Assembly (NCBI GenBank): GCA_030044325.1
Contig: JASHWA010000103.1
Span: 1-7,540, forward strand
From: Bryobacteraceae bacterium
GTDB taxonomy: Bacteria; Acidobacteriota; Terriglobia; Bryobacterales; Bryobacteraceae
Length of the DNA stretch: 7,540 nt
Reading direction: 5' to 3'
This document shows, piece by piece, positions 6,610 through 7,540 of the stretch. The notes below the pieces were generated by a model. It was given only the letters and a program-made list of their open reading frames with translations. It had not been told where the DNA came from and searched no databases. How positions within the stretch are numbered: position 1 is the first letter of the stretch; every line of letters begins with the position of its first letter. The position numbers were made by a program, and so were the translations under genes.

Positions 6610-6741
6610 CGAGGATTTCAGCAGTTCCTGAATGGCGAGCGATTCGCGCGAAGCGCTTTCGCCGGGAAAGCTGATGCGCAGCAGACTGAGCAGAAACTGG
6701 ATCTCCTCGGTTGGCGGGGGCAGGGTCGGTTGAGGCTTCAT
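6604..6741 (-). CDS. Small hypothetical protein, 45 residues
   Basis: ATG 6741 to TAA 6604-6606 gives 45 codons. The product starts MKPQPTLPPPTEEIQFLLSLLR, which is proline-rich at first and then likely helical, and ends in AIQELLKSSR, a second amphipathic helix. It has no signal peptide or Cys. Third positions are mostly G or C, as in neighbouring genes and unlike the flanking intergenic DNA, which is the main reason to call it a gene. There is no Shine-Dalgarno; a TATATA five bases before the ATG could be a -10 box for a leaderless message, but a -35 is not visible. It lies 56 bp upstream of the BtuF-like gene on the same strand. I do not recognise the family. Confidence 0.5.
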   Translation of the reverse strand: MKPQPTLPPPTEEIQFLLSLLRISFPGESASRESLAIQELLKSSR

Positions 6742-6824
6742 CGGTTTATATATCGGCGAGAGTGGGCAAAACGATAGGCAGCATTACCACGATTGCCGAC
6801 TACCCGGACGAAGAAAGCCCCTTA

Positions 6825-6938
6825 GAGGCTCACGGGACCGGTTGGGTAGGGTGCTGAAGGAATTTTTAGAGGGATAGGGGTTTGGGATACTGCTCGGGGA
6901 AACTGCTGAGAGGAGCAACCGGTCGTCCGTGAGCTCTC
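6825..6938. repeat. Long bulged inverted repeat with G-rich loop
   Basis: The arms 6825-6843 and 6917-6938 pair over 19 bp. The inner eight pairs run 6836-6843 with 6917-6924. Two unpaired bases (6925-6926) follow, then eight pairs (6828-6835 with 6927-6934), one unpaired T (6935), and three more pairs (6825-6827 with 6936-6938). The 73-base loop has G-runs at 6844, 6849, 6871, 6877, 6884 and 6896. A short T-run (6942-6946) follows on the plus strand. No target-site duplication flanks it. It may be a non-coding RNA, a MITE-like remnant or a DNA-level structure; the sequence alone does not decide. Confidence 0.55.
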
Positions 6939-7212
6939 ATCTTTTTCATACGCCCGCATTTGAGCAATCGAGATGCCACTTGCGCTATCCGGATGCAAAC
7001 AATTGAAATAAAAAAGGTGTGTTGTTGTGAATCGGGTGCCACAGTCGCTCCGGGTTCCATTTCGGTGTTCCGGAGTGGAAAGACTTACCGAAAATACTCC
7101 CTGAATCGGCGTGCGTTTTACCGGTGGTTTTCGGCCACACTGGTGGGAAATGAGCAGCCGGATTGGCCAGTGAAGATGGGACACCCGCTTTCGGCTACCC
7201 ACTACCGGCATT

Positions 7213-7218
7213 TATACT
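7213..7218 (+). promoter_or_regulatory. Candidate -10 box of the glycosyltransferase gene
   Basis: TATACT (5 of 6 against TATAAT) ends six bases before the TTG at 7225, with no Shine-Dalgarno between them. The -35 position (about 7189-7195) is poor. The layout matches the VWA gene and would give a leaderless or nearly leaderless mRNA. Confidence 0.4.
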
Positions 7219-7224
7219 TCTTGT

Positions 7225-7540
7225 TTGCCGAACCTGCTGTTGATTCCCGCGTACCGCCCGGGAGGCGAGCTGCCGAAGATCATCGACGCAGCGCGCGCCG
7301 CTTTCGAATCGATTGTGGTGGTGGATGACGGCAGCGGCCCCGAATACCAGCCGGTTTTCGAAGCCTGCCGCGCGAAAGTTCTGCGGCATGGGAAAAATCT
7401 GGGAAAAGGCGCGGCGTTGCGGACCGGGATCGCGTATGCCATCGCGGAGCATCCCGGTTGGGGGGTGGTCACCGCGGATGCCGACGGCCAGCATCATCCC
7501 GACGACATCGTCCGTGTAAGCGAGCGGCTGAAGCGCCAGC
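7225..7540 (+). CDS. Family 2 glycosyltransferase, N-terminal part (cut by window edge)
   Basis: The first 105 residues of a GT-A fold family 2 glycosyltransferase, similar to dolichol/polyprenyl-phosphate mannosyl- or glucosyltransferases. The opening strand LLLIPAYRPGGEL is followed by VVVDDGSG (nucleotide-sugar binding, about 31-38), KNLGKGAALRTGI (about 57-69) and the DxD-like metal site ADADGQHHPDD (about 84-94). It would transfer a sugar from a nucleotide donor, possibly to a lipid carrier; the acceptor cannot be told, and any membrane segments lie beyond the edge. The frame opens at 7174 after a TGA, and no ATG occurs before the conserved strand. TTG 7225 is the best start, giving MPNLLLIPAY, with the -10-like TATACT just before it. 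Confidence 0.9.
   Translation, partial: MPNLLLIPAYRPGGELPKIIDAARAAFESIVVVDDGSGPEYQPVFEACRAKVLRHGKNLGKGAALRTGIAYAIAEHPGWGVVTADADGQHHPDDIVRVSERLKRQ

Larger units (their letters stand above)
6742..7224. other. Divergent intergenic region, 483 bp, AT-richer than the rest
   Basis: This separates the minus-strand gene block from the plus-strand glycosyltransferase. Reading frames up to 129 codons exist here on the minus strand, but their codon use is unlike the neighbours and no family motif is visible, so I call none of them. It contains the bulged inverted repeat at 6825-6938, an 8-bp hairpin with one G-T wobble at 7046-7053/7070-7077 (core CTCCGG/CCGGAG), and two mutually exclusive hairpins around 7120-7172. 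It must hold the promoters for both directions. Confidence 0.6.

Noticed and set aside
6548..6741. Cobalamin riboswitch expected upstream of a B12-binding protein
   Set aside because: No B12-box-like sequence is visible, and most of the space is filled by the small ORF.
6760..6860. Fragments resembling a c-di-GMP (GEMM) riboswitch on the plus strand (GGCAAAAC, later GGACGAAGAAAGCC)
   Set aside because: The required stem with a GNRA loop between these pieces cannot be formed, and the downstream receptor helix is absent.
6825..6938. Integron attC site (bulged inverted repeat containing GTTGGGT)
   Set aside because: GTTGGGT fits the GTTRRRY core, but no RYYYAAC partner lies at the right distance and no integrase or cassette is present.
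6822..7211. A 129-codon open frame on the minus strand in the divergent intergenic region
   Set aside because: Low third-position GC unlike the neighbouring genes, no recognisable motif, and it runs across the long inverted repeat and G-rich loop.

Overview
The window looks like chromosomal DNA from a GC-rich soil-type bacterium, most likely an acidobacterium of the Solibacter/Bryobacter kind. The best clue is a secreted von Willebrand A protein of the type known mainly from Acidobacteriota. A secreted GH78 rhamnosidase and short tandem repeats at gene ends fit that guess. The assignment is inference; there is no rRNA or other marker gene here.

Layout. Six genes run on the minus strand, read from right to left: a 45-codon small ORF (6604-6741), a cytoplasmic BtuF-like cobalamin/iron-type binding protein (5618-6547), a secreted VWA protein (4462-5541), a LexA-like S24 self-cleaving protein with no visible DNA-binding domain (3578-4384), a secreted GH78 alpha-L-rhamnosidase (941-3526) and a NarL/LuxR-type response regulator (183-848). 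Gaps are 51 to 92 bp, so some co-transcription is possible, but the VWA gene has its own good promoter. On the plus strand, after a 483-bp divergent intergenic region, a family 2 glycosyltransferase starts at about 7225 and runs off the right edge. At the far left a 21-codon plus-strand reading-frame tail may be the end of another gene.

The genes do not form one recognisable pathway. Polysaccharide debranching (rhamnosidase), glycan or lipid-linked sugar synthesis (glycosyltransferase), B12/iron binding and regulation sit side by side, as in an ordinary mosaic neighbourhood. I found no CRISPR array, transposase, integrase, tRNA or rRNA.

The unusual material is between the genes. Two different sequences with the same 7-bp period lie at the 3' ends of two minus-strand genes (148-182 and 5606-5633), and the second one supplies the stop codon of its gene. 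A 9-bp tandem duplication supplies the stop of the small ORF. A palindromic REP-like cluster lies between the VWA and S24 genes. The divergent intergenic region holds a long bulged inverted repeat (6825-6843 / 6917-6938) whose loop is G-rich and could form a G-quadruplex. The VWA gene, and perhaps the glycosyltransferase, have a -10 box so close to the start codon that a leaderless mRNA is likely.
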